A stretch of DNA of 64,000 bases from Chryseobacterium phocaeense (GTDB lineage: Bacteria > Bacteroidota > Bacteroidia > Flavobacteriales > Weeksellaceae). Within the stretch, counting starts at the first letter, position 1, and each line of letters begins with the position of its first letter. A model generated the notes under the pieces. The model saw only the letters and a list, made by a program, of their open reading frames with translations, was not told where the DNA came from and searched no databases. The translations under genes and the position numbers were made by a program. Below are positions 17,642 through 26,318 of this stretch, piece after piece. The stretch covers positions 682,001 to 746,000 of the forward strand of contig NZ_LT827014.1 of the NCBI RefSeq assembly GCF_900169075.1. The letters run 5' to 3'.

Positions 17642-19789
17642 ATGAAAAAAGCCATTACTTTATTGATCGTAATGATCATGCACGCTATCCCTGTGCTGAA
17701 TGCACAGCAGCTTAGTCCTACGGGAATATGCTATGTGGAAGTAAACAACAACAACCTCCTGAATGCAGGATCTTACAAACTGCAGACTTCTGGTAAATAT
17801 TTGTTTAATGTCGTCAATATTTTTGCGGCCAATATCAATTACGATACAGGCCGCAGCAGACCTTACCTGTACTGTAACAATAACGTTACAAAAGTACTGA
17901 CCAATGCAGCTACCTACATCAAGCCGCTTCAGGACAAAGGAATAAAGGTAGTATTAACGATCCTTGGAAATCACCAGGGAGCAGGACTTTGTAACTTTCC
18001 TACCCGTGAAGCCGCCAGGGATTTTGCCCAGCAGCTTGCCCATACCGTAAATACGTATGGTCTGGACGGAATCGATTTTGATGATGAATATTCAGATTAC
18101 GGACAAAACGGGACCGGCCAGCCGAATGCCAGTTCTTTTGTGATGCTGGTACAGGAACTAAAGGCTTTGCTGCCCAATAAACTGATCACATTCTACTATT
18201 ACGGACCTGCAGCTTCCAGACTTTCATGGAACGGACTGAGGGTAGGAGATTATGTAAACTACAGCTGGAATGCGAATTACGGAACTTTTTCTGCACCGAA
18301 TGTGCCGCCGCTTACCAAAGCACAGATCTCTCCTGCGGCTGTATGGATGGGAAATACGTCCAATTCTACTACAACCAGCCTCGCTACGCAGACCAAGAAC
18401 GGGGCATACGGAGTATTTATGTGGTATGACCTTCACGGAACCAACGAAACATCCCAGCTTTCAGCGGGAACTCAGACGCTGTACGGAGAACAGACGGTCT
18501 TAAGCACGCCATTACAATCCTGGACACAAGGAACTAACTGTGATGCTCCGATAGGATTATTTACCAGTAATCTAACGGGAACAAGTGCCAAACTGAACTG
18601 GTCGGCAGTGGGAACCAATACATATGATGTAGATTATAAATTAGCAACTGCTGCCACATGGACCAATGCGGTGACCGCTACTACGGCTACTTCAGTTACC
18701 ATATCAGGATTAACAGCCAATACGGAATATGATTGGAGAATCAGAACGAACTGCAGCGTAAAAAGCACCTATATTTTTGCGCCAAGATTCAACAGTGGTT
18801 CCGGGACGACAAATCCTTCAGGTTCTACCGCACTTTCTTTAGACGGAAGCACTGAATCAGGAGCAGCCGGAAACCTTAATTTAAGCGGGTCCGCACTATC
18901 TTTTGAAGGCTGGATCAAACCGTCATCTTTTAAATCAGGTTCGCCTTTTATTTCATCTCTTTTTGGAACGGAAGTGAGCGACAGTAATACAGCACTGCTT
19001 CGATTGGGAGATGCCAATATTGCGAATAACAAACTTCAGTTTGTGTTAAGCATCAACAATGTACAGCAAAAACTGACTGCTGCGACCGCATTGAATGCCA
19101 ACACCTGGTATCATGTGGCGGCTACCTATGATGGTTCATCGATGAAAATTTATATCAACGGAGTTCTTGATGCAAGCAAATCCCAGACGGGATCTGTTAA
19201 TTCCAACGGGGCATTCTATGTAGGATATTCGTACGCCACTTCCAGAAATTTCAACGGGAAAGTTGATGAGGTGCGTGTCTGGAAAAAAGCATTAAGTCAA
19301 ACGGAAATCAGCCAGAATATGTGTAATGTAACGGTTCCGGCTACCTCTCTTGCGGCGTATTGGAAATTTAATGAGGGAAGTGGTTCTTCGGTTCAGGATA
19401 GCTCAGGAAACGGAGTGACGTTAACTCTTACCGGAGTTGATGCTTCCAACTGGGGAGCGGATGTGCCTTGCACAGGAACTCAAAAAGCTTCATCGGCAGC
19501 AAAGATTCAAAACTCTGAAAGTTTGGAAGAAATATCCGCTAAAAAACAAATCAGATTATCCCCGAATCCTTTAAATGCTTCTTCTCCGCTTACTATTTCT
19601 GTGCCTGAAGAATATAGCGAGGGAAAACTCACAGTTTATAATTATAACGGACGTCCTTTGGATACCAAAACATTGAAGGCAGGAAAAAACCAGTATGATT
19701 TCTCAAAGCTTACCATGGGAAATTATATCATCCGTTTTGAATCTCAGGACGGAAGCTTAACGCAGACTGAAAAATTAATGATAAAATAA
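17642..19789 (+). CDS. Endo H-type GH18 endo-beta-N-acetylglucosaminidase, T9SS-exported
   Basis: 715 residues. Signal peptide (cut near LNA-QQ), GH18 domain (about 25-295), one fibronectin type III domain (300-385), a LamG/concanavalin-like domain (395-600) and a C-terminal type IX sorting domain. The GH18 part closely follows Endo H/Endo F1: LDGIDFDDEYSDYGQNGTGQ has the DxxDxDxE motif with catalytic Glu149, followed by the GPAASRLS pattern. These enzymes cut between the two core GlcNAc residues of N-linked high-mannose or hybrid glycans. The sorting domain points to secretion or attachment on the cell surface, upstream of SusCD import. It is a tandem paralogue of the next gene. Confidence 0.93.
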   Translation: MKKAITLLIVMIMHAIPVLNAQQLSPTGICYVEVNNNNLLNAGSYKLQTSGKYLFNVVNIFAANINYDTGRSRPYLYCNNNVTKVLTNAATYIKPLQDKGIKVVLTILGNHQGAGLCNFPTREAARDFAQQLAHTVNTYGLDGIDFDDEYSDYGQNGTGQPNASSFVMLVQELKALLPNKLITFYYYGPAASRLSWNGLRVGDYVNYSWNANYGTFSAPNVPPLTKAQISPAAVWMGNTSNSTTTSLATQTKNGAYGVFMWYDLHGTNETSQLSAGTQTLYGEQTVLSTPLQSWTQGTNCDAPIGLFTSNLTGTSAKLNWSAVGTNTYDVDYKLATAATWTNAVTATTATSVTISGLTANTEYDWRIRTNCSVKSTYIFAPRFNSGSGTTNPSGSTALSLDGSTESGAAGNLNLSGSALSFEGWIKPSSFKSGSPFISSLFGTEVSDSNTALLRLGDANIANNKLQFVLSINNVQQKLTAATALNANTWYHVAATYDGSSMKIYINGVLDASKSQTGSVNSNGAFYVGYSYATSRNFNGKVDEVRVWKKALSQTEISQNMCNVTVPATSLAAYWKFNEGSGSSVQDSSGNGVTLTLTGVDASNWGADVPCTGTQKASSAAKIQNSESLEEISAKKQIRLSPNPLNASSPLTISVPEEYSEGKLTVYNYNGRPLDTKTLKAGKNQYDFSKLTMGNYIIRFESQDGSLTQTEKLMIK

Positions 19790-19795
19790 AAACTG

Positions 19796-19824
19796 ATCAC
19801 CGGGCTCCGGTCCGGTGATTTTAA
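19796..19824 (+). terminator. Intercistronic hairpin between the two GH18 genes
   Basis: ATCACCGG (19796-19803) pairs with CCGGTGAT (19812-19819), with an 8-nt loop and only a short T run. It may attenuate transcription or stabilise the upstream mRNA rather than stop transcription fully. Confidence 0.6.
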
Positions 19825-19838
19825 ACTAAAACAATACT

Positions 19839-22250
19839 ATGAAAAGAAAATCTATCCTTGCTGCCCTGATCCTGCTGATCGTTCATGGGACTTCCATGCT
19901 TAAGGCGCAGCTTAATCCTCTGGGCATATGCTATGTGGAAGTAAACAACAACAATATGCTGAATGTGGGATCTTACACCCTGCAGAATACAAACAGACAG
20001 CTTTTTGATGTGGCGATCATCTTTGCAGCCAATATCAACTACGATGTCTCCAAAAGCAGGGCTTACATCTCCAGCAATAATAACGTGACGAAAGTATTGA
20101 ATGACGTCAATACTTACGTTCGTCCATTACAGCAAAAAGGAATTAAAGTACTTCTGGATATTCTTGGAAATCACCAGGGAGCAGGAATCTCTAATTTTCC
20201 GAACAGGGAAGCCGCCCGTGACTTTGCTTTGCAGATTGCCCATACCGTGTATACCTATGGTTTGGACGGTGTAGATCTCGATGATGAATATGCAGGCTAC
20301 GGAAACAACGGAACAGGGCAGCCTAACAGCAGTTCTTTCGTTATGTTGTTACAGGAGCTTAAACTTGCCATGCCGGATAAGCTGATCACTTTTTATTATC
20401 TGGGACCAGCCACTTCAAGACAAAGCTACAATGGTGATATGGCCGGAAATTATATCGACTACAGCTGGAATGCGTATTATGGAACTTATGATGCACCTTC
20501 TGTACCGCCACTTACCAACGCTAAGCTTTCTGCAGCAGCTACATGGATCCGAAATACAAATCCTCAGTCTACTTCTGCAACCACCCTTTCAACTTTGGCA
20601 ACAAACACTATGAATGATGGGTATGGCGTATTTATGTGGTATGATCTTAACGGGGTAGATAATGCAAGCTATTTAAGTACGGGATCCAATATTCTGTATA
20701 ACGAAAATACCGTGCTTACAGGTTCTTTATACTCCTGGAGCCAGGGAGCAGCATGTGATCCTCCTCTTGGGCTTGAAACCGCTAATCTTACCGGAACTTC
20801 AGCTACCTTAAAATGGACTTCTAGCGGTTCTGCAACGTATAATATCGATTACAAACCTGCCAGTTCAACCACATGGATTAATGCCGGGACTAATTATTCA
20901 GGAAACAGCATTGTCATCAATGGTCTGACGCTGAATACGGAATATGACTGGAGAATACAGTCCAATTGTTCTGCAACCCTGACGAGCACGTATTTGTTCG
21001 CACCGAGATTCAACTCGGGAAACGGATGCGCAATGCCGTCAGGCATGAAATCAGAAAGCTTTCTTGGGACAACCACTAAAGTATCGTGGGATGCAGTAGC
21101 AAGCGCATCTGCTTACAACTTACAGTATAAAACAGCAGCAGCGACGACTTGGACGGATGTTCAGAATATCTCTGCCAATTCTTACACATTACCGGGCTTA
21201 ACTGAAAATACCAATTATGTATGGAAAGTACAGGCAGTCTGCAGTGGATCAACAACCAGTTCGTACAGTGCCGAAACGTCTTTTAACAGTGGGTTTGCTC
21301 CTGTACAAAGTCCTGGGGCAAGATCACTTTCCTTCAATGGAAGTACCCATTATCTGAATGCCGGACAATTTAATTTAAGCGGTAATGCGGTGAGCTTTGA
21401 AGGATGGGTAAAAGTAAATGCTTTTAAAACAGGTTTTCCTTACATCTCATCAGTAATGGGAATTGAAGTGGGAGACAGTAACTCTGCAATTCTCAGATTC
21501 GGGGACGGAAACCTGGCGAATAATAAACTGCAGTTCATCCTGAGTTTCGGATCATCACAGGTAAAGCTTAATGCGGCCACAGGATTGAATACCAATACGT
21601 GGTACCATGTAGCTGCTACCTACGACGGAGCTTCAATGAAAATTTATATCAACGGCAACCTGGACGCAAGTGTAGCCGCATCAGGGAACTTTACGGCTAA
21701 CGGAATTCTTTATCTGGCCAGAAACTATGATAACTCACGTACCCTGAACGGATTCCTGGATGAATTCAGAGTTTGGAAAAGAGCACTGACCGCCACGGAA
21801 ATTCTTGCCAACAACTGCAATGTAGCTCCCAATGCATCTGGTCTTGAAGCCAACTGGAAAATGAATGAAGGAAGTGGAAACGGAGCTTTGGATGCTACGG
21901 CGAATACTCATTTTGCAACGCTGATCAATATGTCTGCTACCAATTGGAGAACAGATGTAGCCTGTGCAGCACCTCTATCGACACAGGATCTTGCTTTTGC
22001 CAGAGAAAATGCAAGCCAGGTATACCCGAATCCTGTAAAAAAAGGAAGTAACATCCATTTTAAGATCAATGACCATACCGCCACTGAAATCGTATTATAC
22101 GACATGACAGGAAAAGTAGTCATGAATCAGAAAATTGATAAAAATGATACAGTCATCAACACCCAGAAACTATCTGCAGGAACCTATGTTTACAAAATAA
22201 ACGCAAAGGAGAAAACAGTACAGTCTTCCGGAAAAGTGGTTGTAGAATAA
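19839..22250 (+). CDS. Second Endo H-type GH18 endoglycosidase, T9SS-exported
   Basis: 803 residues, a paralogue of the preceding protein. Signal peptide (cut near LKA-Q), GH18 (about 25-300) with LDGVDLDDEYAGYGNNGTGQ and catalytic Glu150, two fibronectin type III domains (about 305-390 and 400-490, one more than its neighbour), a LamG-like domain (500-705) and a type IX C-terminal sorting domain ending KTVQSSGKVVVE. It hydrolyses the chitobiose core of N-glycans on the cell surface. The extra module and scattered substitutions suggest the pair has diverged toward different glycan structures or presentation. Linkage and acceptor preference cannot be told apart by eye. Confidence 0.92.
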   Translation: MKRKSILAALILLIVHGTSMLKAQLNPLGICYVEVNNNNMLNVGSYTLQNTNRQLFDVAIIFAANINYDVSKSRAYISSNNNVTKVLNDVNTYVRPLQQKGIKVLLDILGNHQGAGISNFPNREAARDFALQIAHTVYTYGLDGVDLDDEYAGYGNNGTGQPNSSSFVMLLQELKLAMPDKLITFYYLGPATSRQSYNGDMAGNYIDYSWNAYYGTYDAPSVPPLTNAKLSAAATWIRNTNPQSTSATTLSTLATNTMNDGYGVFMWYDLNGVDNASYLSTGSNILYNENTVLTGSLYSWSQGAACDPPLGLETANLTGTSATLKWTSSGSATYNIDYKPASSTTWINAGTNYSGNSIVINGLTLNTEYDWRIQSNCSATLTSTYLFAPRFNSGNGCAMPSGMKSESFLGTTTKVSWDAVASASAYNLQYKTAAATTWTDVQNISANSYTLPGLTENTNYVWKVQAVCSGSTTSSYSAETSFNSGFAPVQSPGARSLSFNGSTHYLNAGQFNLSGNAVSFEGWVKVNAFKTGFPYISSVMGIEVGDSNSAILRFGDGNLANNKLQFILSFGSSQVKLNAATGLNTNTWYHVAATYDGASMKIYINGNLDASVAASGNFTANGILYLARNYDNSRTLNGFLDEFRVWKRALTATEILANNCNVAPNASGLEANWKMNEGSGNGALDATANTHFATLINMSATNWRTDVACAAPLSTQDLAFARENASQVYPNPVKKGSNIHFKINDHTATEIVLYDMTGKVVMNQKIDKNDTVINTQKLSAGTYVYKINAKEKTVQSSGKVVVE

Positions 22251-22309
22251 AAGAATTAATCCTCAGTGGAAAATAAAAAGTAGAAATAAATTAGGGGATT
22301 TTATTAAGG

Positions 22310-22348
22310 CAGACAGGAGGCGGTTTCGCTTTCTTGTCTGTCTGTTTT
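22310..22348 (+). terminator. Terminator after the GH18 pair
   Basis: CAGACAG (22310-22316) pairs with CTGTCTG (22338-22344) and is followed by TTTT. The loop is large and partly self-pairing. It marks a likely transcript end before the ROK gene. Confidence 0.6.
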
Positions 22349-22386
22349 AATAGTAAAAAAGAGTTTTACATCTTAGGAGGACACAC

Positions 22387-22421
22387 GTCTGATATCTGAT
22401 GTCTGACATCTGATATCTGGC
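22387..22421. repeat. Short-word intergenic repeat (TCTGATATC family)
   Basis: Four adjoining variants of the word TCTGATATC / TCTGACATC fill 35 bases just upstream of the ROK kinase gene. The tract is nearly palindromic. Similar degenerate word tracts, with other words, occur at 30943, 52808 and 62231. Confidence 0.55.
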
Positions 22422-22442
22422 TAAAAATAACATAACAGTATC

Positions 22443-23318
22443 ATGCAAAATATAGTAGGAATAGACATTGGAGGTTCGCATATTACCATGGCTCAGGTAG
22501 ATCCGGAGAAAAGAGAGATTATAGCTTCCACACATGTAAGAGAACATGTAGACTCTTTTGGAGACCGGGAAGCCATTTTTTCCGCCTGGATCTCTGCCAT
22601 TGAAAAAGTAACCCATAATCTGGTTAAGGAAGATCTTCTGATCGGTATTGCCATGCCTGGCCCCTTCGATTATGAAAACGGGGTATCACTGATGCAGCAG
22701 GGAAAATTTATCGATATGTATCATGTTAATATTAAAGATGAACTGGCTGAAAGGCTCAGAATTTCAACAACGCAGATTCATTTTCTGAATGATGCGGGAG
22801 CTTTTCTTGAAGGTGAAGTTTTTGGAGGCTGTGTACAGGATTATAACAGGATTTTCGGGGTTACGCTGGGGACAGGCCTGGGCACTGCCTTTTATAATGG
22901 AGAAACAGCTTCAGATGAAGACCTGTGGGATTCACCTTTTAAGGATTCCATCAGTGAAGATTATCTGGCCACACGCTGGTTTGTCAATCATTACGCAGCA
23001 TTAACTGAGAAAACAATATCCGGAACAAAAGACCTGCTGGATGAGCCTGAAGAGATGCAGACCATCATATTTGACGACTACGCAGATTCTTTTGCAGAAT
23101 TTATTGTGAAATATGTAAAAAACTATAATCCGGAAGTTCTGGTGATCGGCGGAAATATCGCAAAAGTCTATCCTTACTTTAAAAACAGGTTAAATCAGCA
23201 CTTAACAGCGCATAAGATTAACCTTCCTATTAAAATTTCCGCTATTTTTGAAGATGCGGCCATTCTTGGTGCTGCAGGCTATGCATTAAAGAAAGCCAGG
23301 ATCAATTTAACAAAATGA
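22443..23318 (+). CDS. ROK family sugar kinase (GlcNAc/mannose/glucose type)
   Basis: 291 residues, cytosolic. The ATP-binding motif DIGGSH lies at 8-13, the catalytic Asp in FLNDAGAFLEGE (about 118), and the phosphate motif GTGLGTAF (about 142). The cysteine cluster CxCGxxGC that binds zinc in most ROK proteins is absent. It lies after the GH18 terminator and 4 bases before the second GH92 gene, so those two are translationally close. Phosphorylation of GlcNAc or mannose would supply the NagB fusion or the cupin isomerase. Glucokinase activity cannot be ruled out. Confidence 0.88.
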   Translation: MQNIVGIDIGGSHITMAQVDPEKREIIASTHVREHVDSFGDREAIFSAWISAIEKVTHNLVKEDLLIGIAMPGPFDYENGVSLMQQGKFIDMYHVNIKDELAERLRISTTQIHFLNDAGAFLEGEVFGGCVQDYNRIFGVTLGTGLGTAFYNGETASDEDLWDSPFKDSISEDYLATRWFVNHYAALTEKTISGTKDLLDEPEEMQTIIFDDYADSFAEFIVKYVKNYNPEVLVIGGNIAKVYPYFKNRLNQHLTAHKINLPIKISAIFEDAAILGAAGYALKKARINLTK

Positions 23319-23322
23319 TATC

Positions 23323-25593
23323 ATGAAGTCTCTATTTTCAAGTTTTTTTATTCTATTGAATGTCTTTGCGTTCGGGCAGGGAATTTCTCCGGCAGATTAC
23401 GTCAATCCTTTAATGGGAACCCAGTCCAAACCGTCTTTGTCCAATGGAAATACCTATCCCGCGATAGGCCTTCCGTGGGGAATGAACCTCTGGACTCCGC
23501 AAACGGGTAAAATGGGTGACGGATGGGCCTATACCTATGACGCAGACAAAATAAAAGGGTTCAAGCAGACCCACCAGCCCTCTCCCTGGATGAATGACTA
23601 CGGCGCCTTTGCCATCATGCCGGGAGTCGGAAAATTAAAATTTAAGGAAGAAGAGCGTGCCAGCTGGTTCAGCCACAAAGCAGAGATGGCAAAACCATAC
23701 AGCTACAGCGTTTACTTGGCGGATATCAATGTGACAACAGAGCTGACTCCCACAGAAAGAGCCGCTTTTTTCAAATTTGATTTTCCAAAAACAGACAGCG
23801 CATACGTTGTTATTGATGCTTTAAATAAAGGGTCTTACATTAAAATCCTTCCTAAAGAAAGAAAAATTCTGGGCTATACTACTAAATATTCCAGAGGAAA
23901 ATATACCAATTTCAAAAACTATTTTGTCATTCAGTTTGATAAAGACTTTGATTTAACCACCACCTGGAAAGACACTGCTTTTGTCAAAAACCAATTGGAA
24001 ATTACAAGTGATCATGCCGGAGCAGTTGTTGGATTTAAACTGAAAAATAAAGAAAGCGTTTATGCAAGAACAGCTTCCTCATTCATCAGCTTTGAACAGG
24101 CAGAACTGAACCTGAAGCGGGAAATCGGAAGCAGAAACTTCGAACAGGTAAAAACGGATGCCAGAGATATCTGGAACAAAACTTTAAGCCGGATTGAAGT
24201 GAAAGGAGGAACGGATCAGCAGATGAGAACATTCTATTCATCACTGTACAGAACCTTATTCTTCCCTCAGAAATTATACGAAATTGATGGCCAAAACAAA
24301 ATAAAACACTGGAGCCCTTACAACGGAAAAATATTGGATGGCAGAATGTTCGCCGGAACCGGATTCTGGGATACGTTCCGCGCATTATATCCTTTCCTGA
24401 ACCTTGTTTATCCAAATATGAATGTGGAAATGCAGGAAGGGCTGGCCAATACCTTTAAAGAAGGAGGGTTTTTACCGGAATGGAGCAGTCCCGGATATTC
24501 CGATATTATGATTGGAAATAACTCCGCTTCAGTGGTTGCGGACGCTTACATAAAAGGCCTTCGCGGTTATGATATAGAAACCCTTTGGCAGGCGGTAAAG
24601 CATGGAGCCAACAACGAAGGTCCCATTGATGCAGTCGGCCGCAGAGGCGTGGAATATTACAATACGCTGGGGTACGTTCCTTACGATGTGAAGATCAATG
24701 AAAATGCAGCCAGAACACTGGAATATGCTTATGATGATTTTGCTATTTACCAACTTGGAAAAGCTTTGGGGAAACCCGCTTCGGAAATTGATATCTATAA
24801 AAAGAGAGCGTACAATTACAAAAATATGTTCGATCCGGAAACAGGCCTGATGCGCGGTAAAAACAAAGACGGAAAATTCCAGTCGCCGTTCAATCCTTTT
24901 AAGTGGGGCGATGCTTTTACAGAAGGAAATAGCTGGCATTACACCTGGTCCGTATTTCAGGATATTGATGGTCTGTCTCAATTGATGGGGGGCAAAAAGA
25001 AATTTGAAGCTAAACTGGATGAGGTGTTCTCGCTTCCACCGGTGTTTGATGACAGTTATTACGGAAGTGTGATCCACGAGATCCGCGAAATGCAGATTAT
25101 GAATATGGGCCAGTACGCCCACGGAAACCAGCCGATCCAGCATATGATTTATCTGTACAATTATGCCGGAGCCCCATACAAAACACAGTACTGGACAAGG
25201 CAGGTGATGGACAAGCTGTACTATGCTACTCCGGATGGCTATTGCGGAGATGAAGACAACGGACAGACTTCCGCCTGGTATGTATTTTCAGCTTTAGGAT
25301 TTTATCCGGTAACGCCGGCTACCGATCAGTATGTTCTGGGAGCACCGCTTTTCAAAGAAGCTGTGATCCATTTGGAGAATGGTAAGAAAATTGAAATAAA
25401 AGCACCGGAGAACAGTGCAGAAAATCTATATGTAAAATCATTGAACGTAAATCTTCGGTCTTATTCTAAGAACTGGCTGAGCCACAAAGAACTGATGAAC
25501 GGAGCCGTTCTGGAATTCAAAATGGACAGCAAGCCGAATAAAGAAAGAGGCTCGCAGGAAAAAGATTTTCCCTATTCAATGTCAAAGGAATAA
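23323..25593 (+). CDS. GH92 family enzyme with Gln at the general-acid site
   Basis: 756 residues. Sec signal peptide (cut near AFG-QG), then the GH92 fold: ADYVNPLMGTQSKP, FWDTFRALYP and YAYDDFAIY are all present. The base region GDEDNGQTSAWYVFSALGFYP is intact, but the acid motif, normally GNEPSHH, reads HGNQPIQHMIYLY with Gln603. Among GH92 proteins, Gln at this place is known from enzymes that remove mannose from phosphate (Man-1-P-6-Man uncapping), where no general acid is needed. I therefore predict activity on phosphomannosylated, fungal-type N-glycans. It follows the ROK gene by 4 bases and precedes the isomerase. Confidence 0.88.
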   Translation: MKSLFSSFFILLNVFAFGQGISPADYVNPLMGTQSKPSLSNGNTYPAIGLPWGMNLWTPQTGKMGDGWAYTYDADKIKGFKQTHQPSPWMNDYGAFAIMPGVGKLKFKEEERASWFSHKAEMAKPYSYSVYLADINVTTELTPTERAAFFKFDFPKTDSAYVVIDALNKGSYIKILPKERKILGYTTKYSRGKYTNFKNYFVIQFDKDFDLTTTWKDTAFVKNQLEITSDHAGAVVGFKLKNKESVYARTASSFISFEQAELNLKREIGSRNFEQVKTDARDIWNKTLSRIEVKGGTDQQMRTFYSSLYRTLFFPQKLYEIDGQNKIKHWSPYNGKILDGRMFAGTGFWDTFRALYPFLNLVYPNMNVEMQEGLANTFKEGGFLPEWSSPGYSDIMIGNNSASVVADAYIKGLRGYDIETLWQAVKHGANNEGPIDAVGRRGVEYYNTLGYVPYDVKINENAARTLEYAYDDFAIYQLGKALGKPASEIDIYKKRAYNYKNMFDPETGLMRGKNKDGKFQSPFNPFKWGDAFTEGNSWHYTWSVFQDIDGLSQLMGGKKKFEAKLDEVFSLPPVFDDSYYGSVIHEIREMQIMNMGQYAHGNQPIQHMIYLYNYAGAPYKTQYWTRQVMDKLYYATPDGYCGDEDNGQTSAWYVFSALGFYPVTPATDQYVLGAPLFKEAVIHLENGKKIEIKAPENSAENLYVKSLNVNLRSYSKNWLSHKELMNGAVLEFKMDSKPNKERGSQEKDFPYSMSKE

Positions 25594-25641
25594 ACAGGAC
25601 AAACTTTATATTTTAAAATAATTAAGAAAAGGATACAATTT

Positions 25642-26139
25642 ATGAGTGCAGAGAAAACAGAAATATTTGATAAAGTAGAAAAAATGCTGGTCGCACAGGG
25701 CTTTAACATTGCTGCAAAAGACAATACAAGGCCATGGGGAGGCTTCTTCGTGATCGATGAAAACCAGGCGCAGGATTTTGCGAATCAGTATTTTGACGGA
25801 ATTGATGTAGAAAGCCTGAAAATAGGTGGAAAACTTAGCCCTAAAATCCTTCTTGTTGCTCCCAATGCCCGCCTGAGCTGGCAATATCACCACAGAAGAG
25901 CCGAGATATGGCAGGTAGTGGATGGTACGGTTGGAATTAAAACAAGCAACACGGATGAAGAAGGAGAACTGAAAGAATATCATCCAACAGATCAGATCAA
26001 GCTTCAGCAAGGAGAAAGACACAGATTGATCGGTTTGGAAAGCTGGGGTGTTGTAGCGGAAATCTGGCAGCATACAGACGCTTCCCATCCATCAGATGAA
26101 GATGATATTGTAAGAGTACAGGATGATTTCGGAAGATAA
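25642..26139 (+). CDS. Cupin phosphomannose isomerase-like protein
   Basis: 165 residues forming a single cupin of the type II mannose-6-phosphate isomerase or D-lyxose isomerase group. Metal-binding pattern WQYHHRRAEIW (about residues 79-89) and GERHRLIGLE near 120-129. As the last gene of the locus, 48 bases after GH92, it would convert mannose-6-P to fructose-6-P. D-lyxose or other aldose isomerisation remains possible. Followed by a strong terminator. Cupin fold is certain, substrate inferred from context. Confidence 0.85.
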   Translation: MSAEKTEIFDKVEKMLVAQGFNIAAKDNTRPWGGFFVIDENQAQDFANQYFDGIDVESLKIGGKLSPKILLVAPNARLSWQYHHRRAEIWQVVDGTVGIKTSNTDEEGELKEYHPTDQIKLQQGERHRLIGLESWGVVAEIWQHTDASHPSDEDDIVRVQDDFGR

Positions 26140-26162
26140 TTCCTTATGGTATAAAAAGTAAA

Positions 26163-26190
26163 AACAGCATCGATCCGATGCTGTTTTTTT
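26163..26190 (+). terminator. Terminator at end of the N-glycan locus
   Basis: A perfect 10-bp stem AACAGCATCG (26163-26172) / CGATGCTGTT (26176-26185) with an ATC loop and a T run. Confidence 0.92.
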
Positions 26191-26197
26191 ATTTATT

Positions 26198-26270
26198 TCT
26201 CGCAGATGGAGCTGATTATGCAGATTTTAAATGTAGGGATCAGCCTGATCTGCTCCATCTGCGTGAGATT
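26198..26270. repeat. REP-like inverted intergenic repeat
   Basis: CTCGCAGATGGAGC (26199-26212) faces GCTCCATCTGCGTGAG (26253-26268); the core GCAGATGGAGC pairs without mismatch. The inner parts again carry ATGCAGAT and CTGATC words. It lies between two convergent genes. It looks like a repetitive hairpin element of flavobacterial intergenic regions rather than a terminator. Confidence 0.6.
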
Positions 26271-26318
26271 ACTAAGTATAATTTAGAGAGCTAAACCTAT
26301 AAGAACAGGTTGAACTGA

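Noticed and set aside
22387..22421. Short direct repeats considered as a CRISPR fragment
   Set aside because: The words are 9 nt and adjoining without spacers, and no cas gene is present.
24529..25143. 204-codon minus-strand frame inside the second GH92 gene
   Set aside because: Antisense to conserved GH92 motifs; no independent support.
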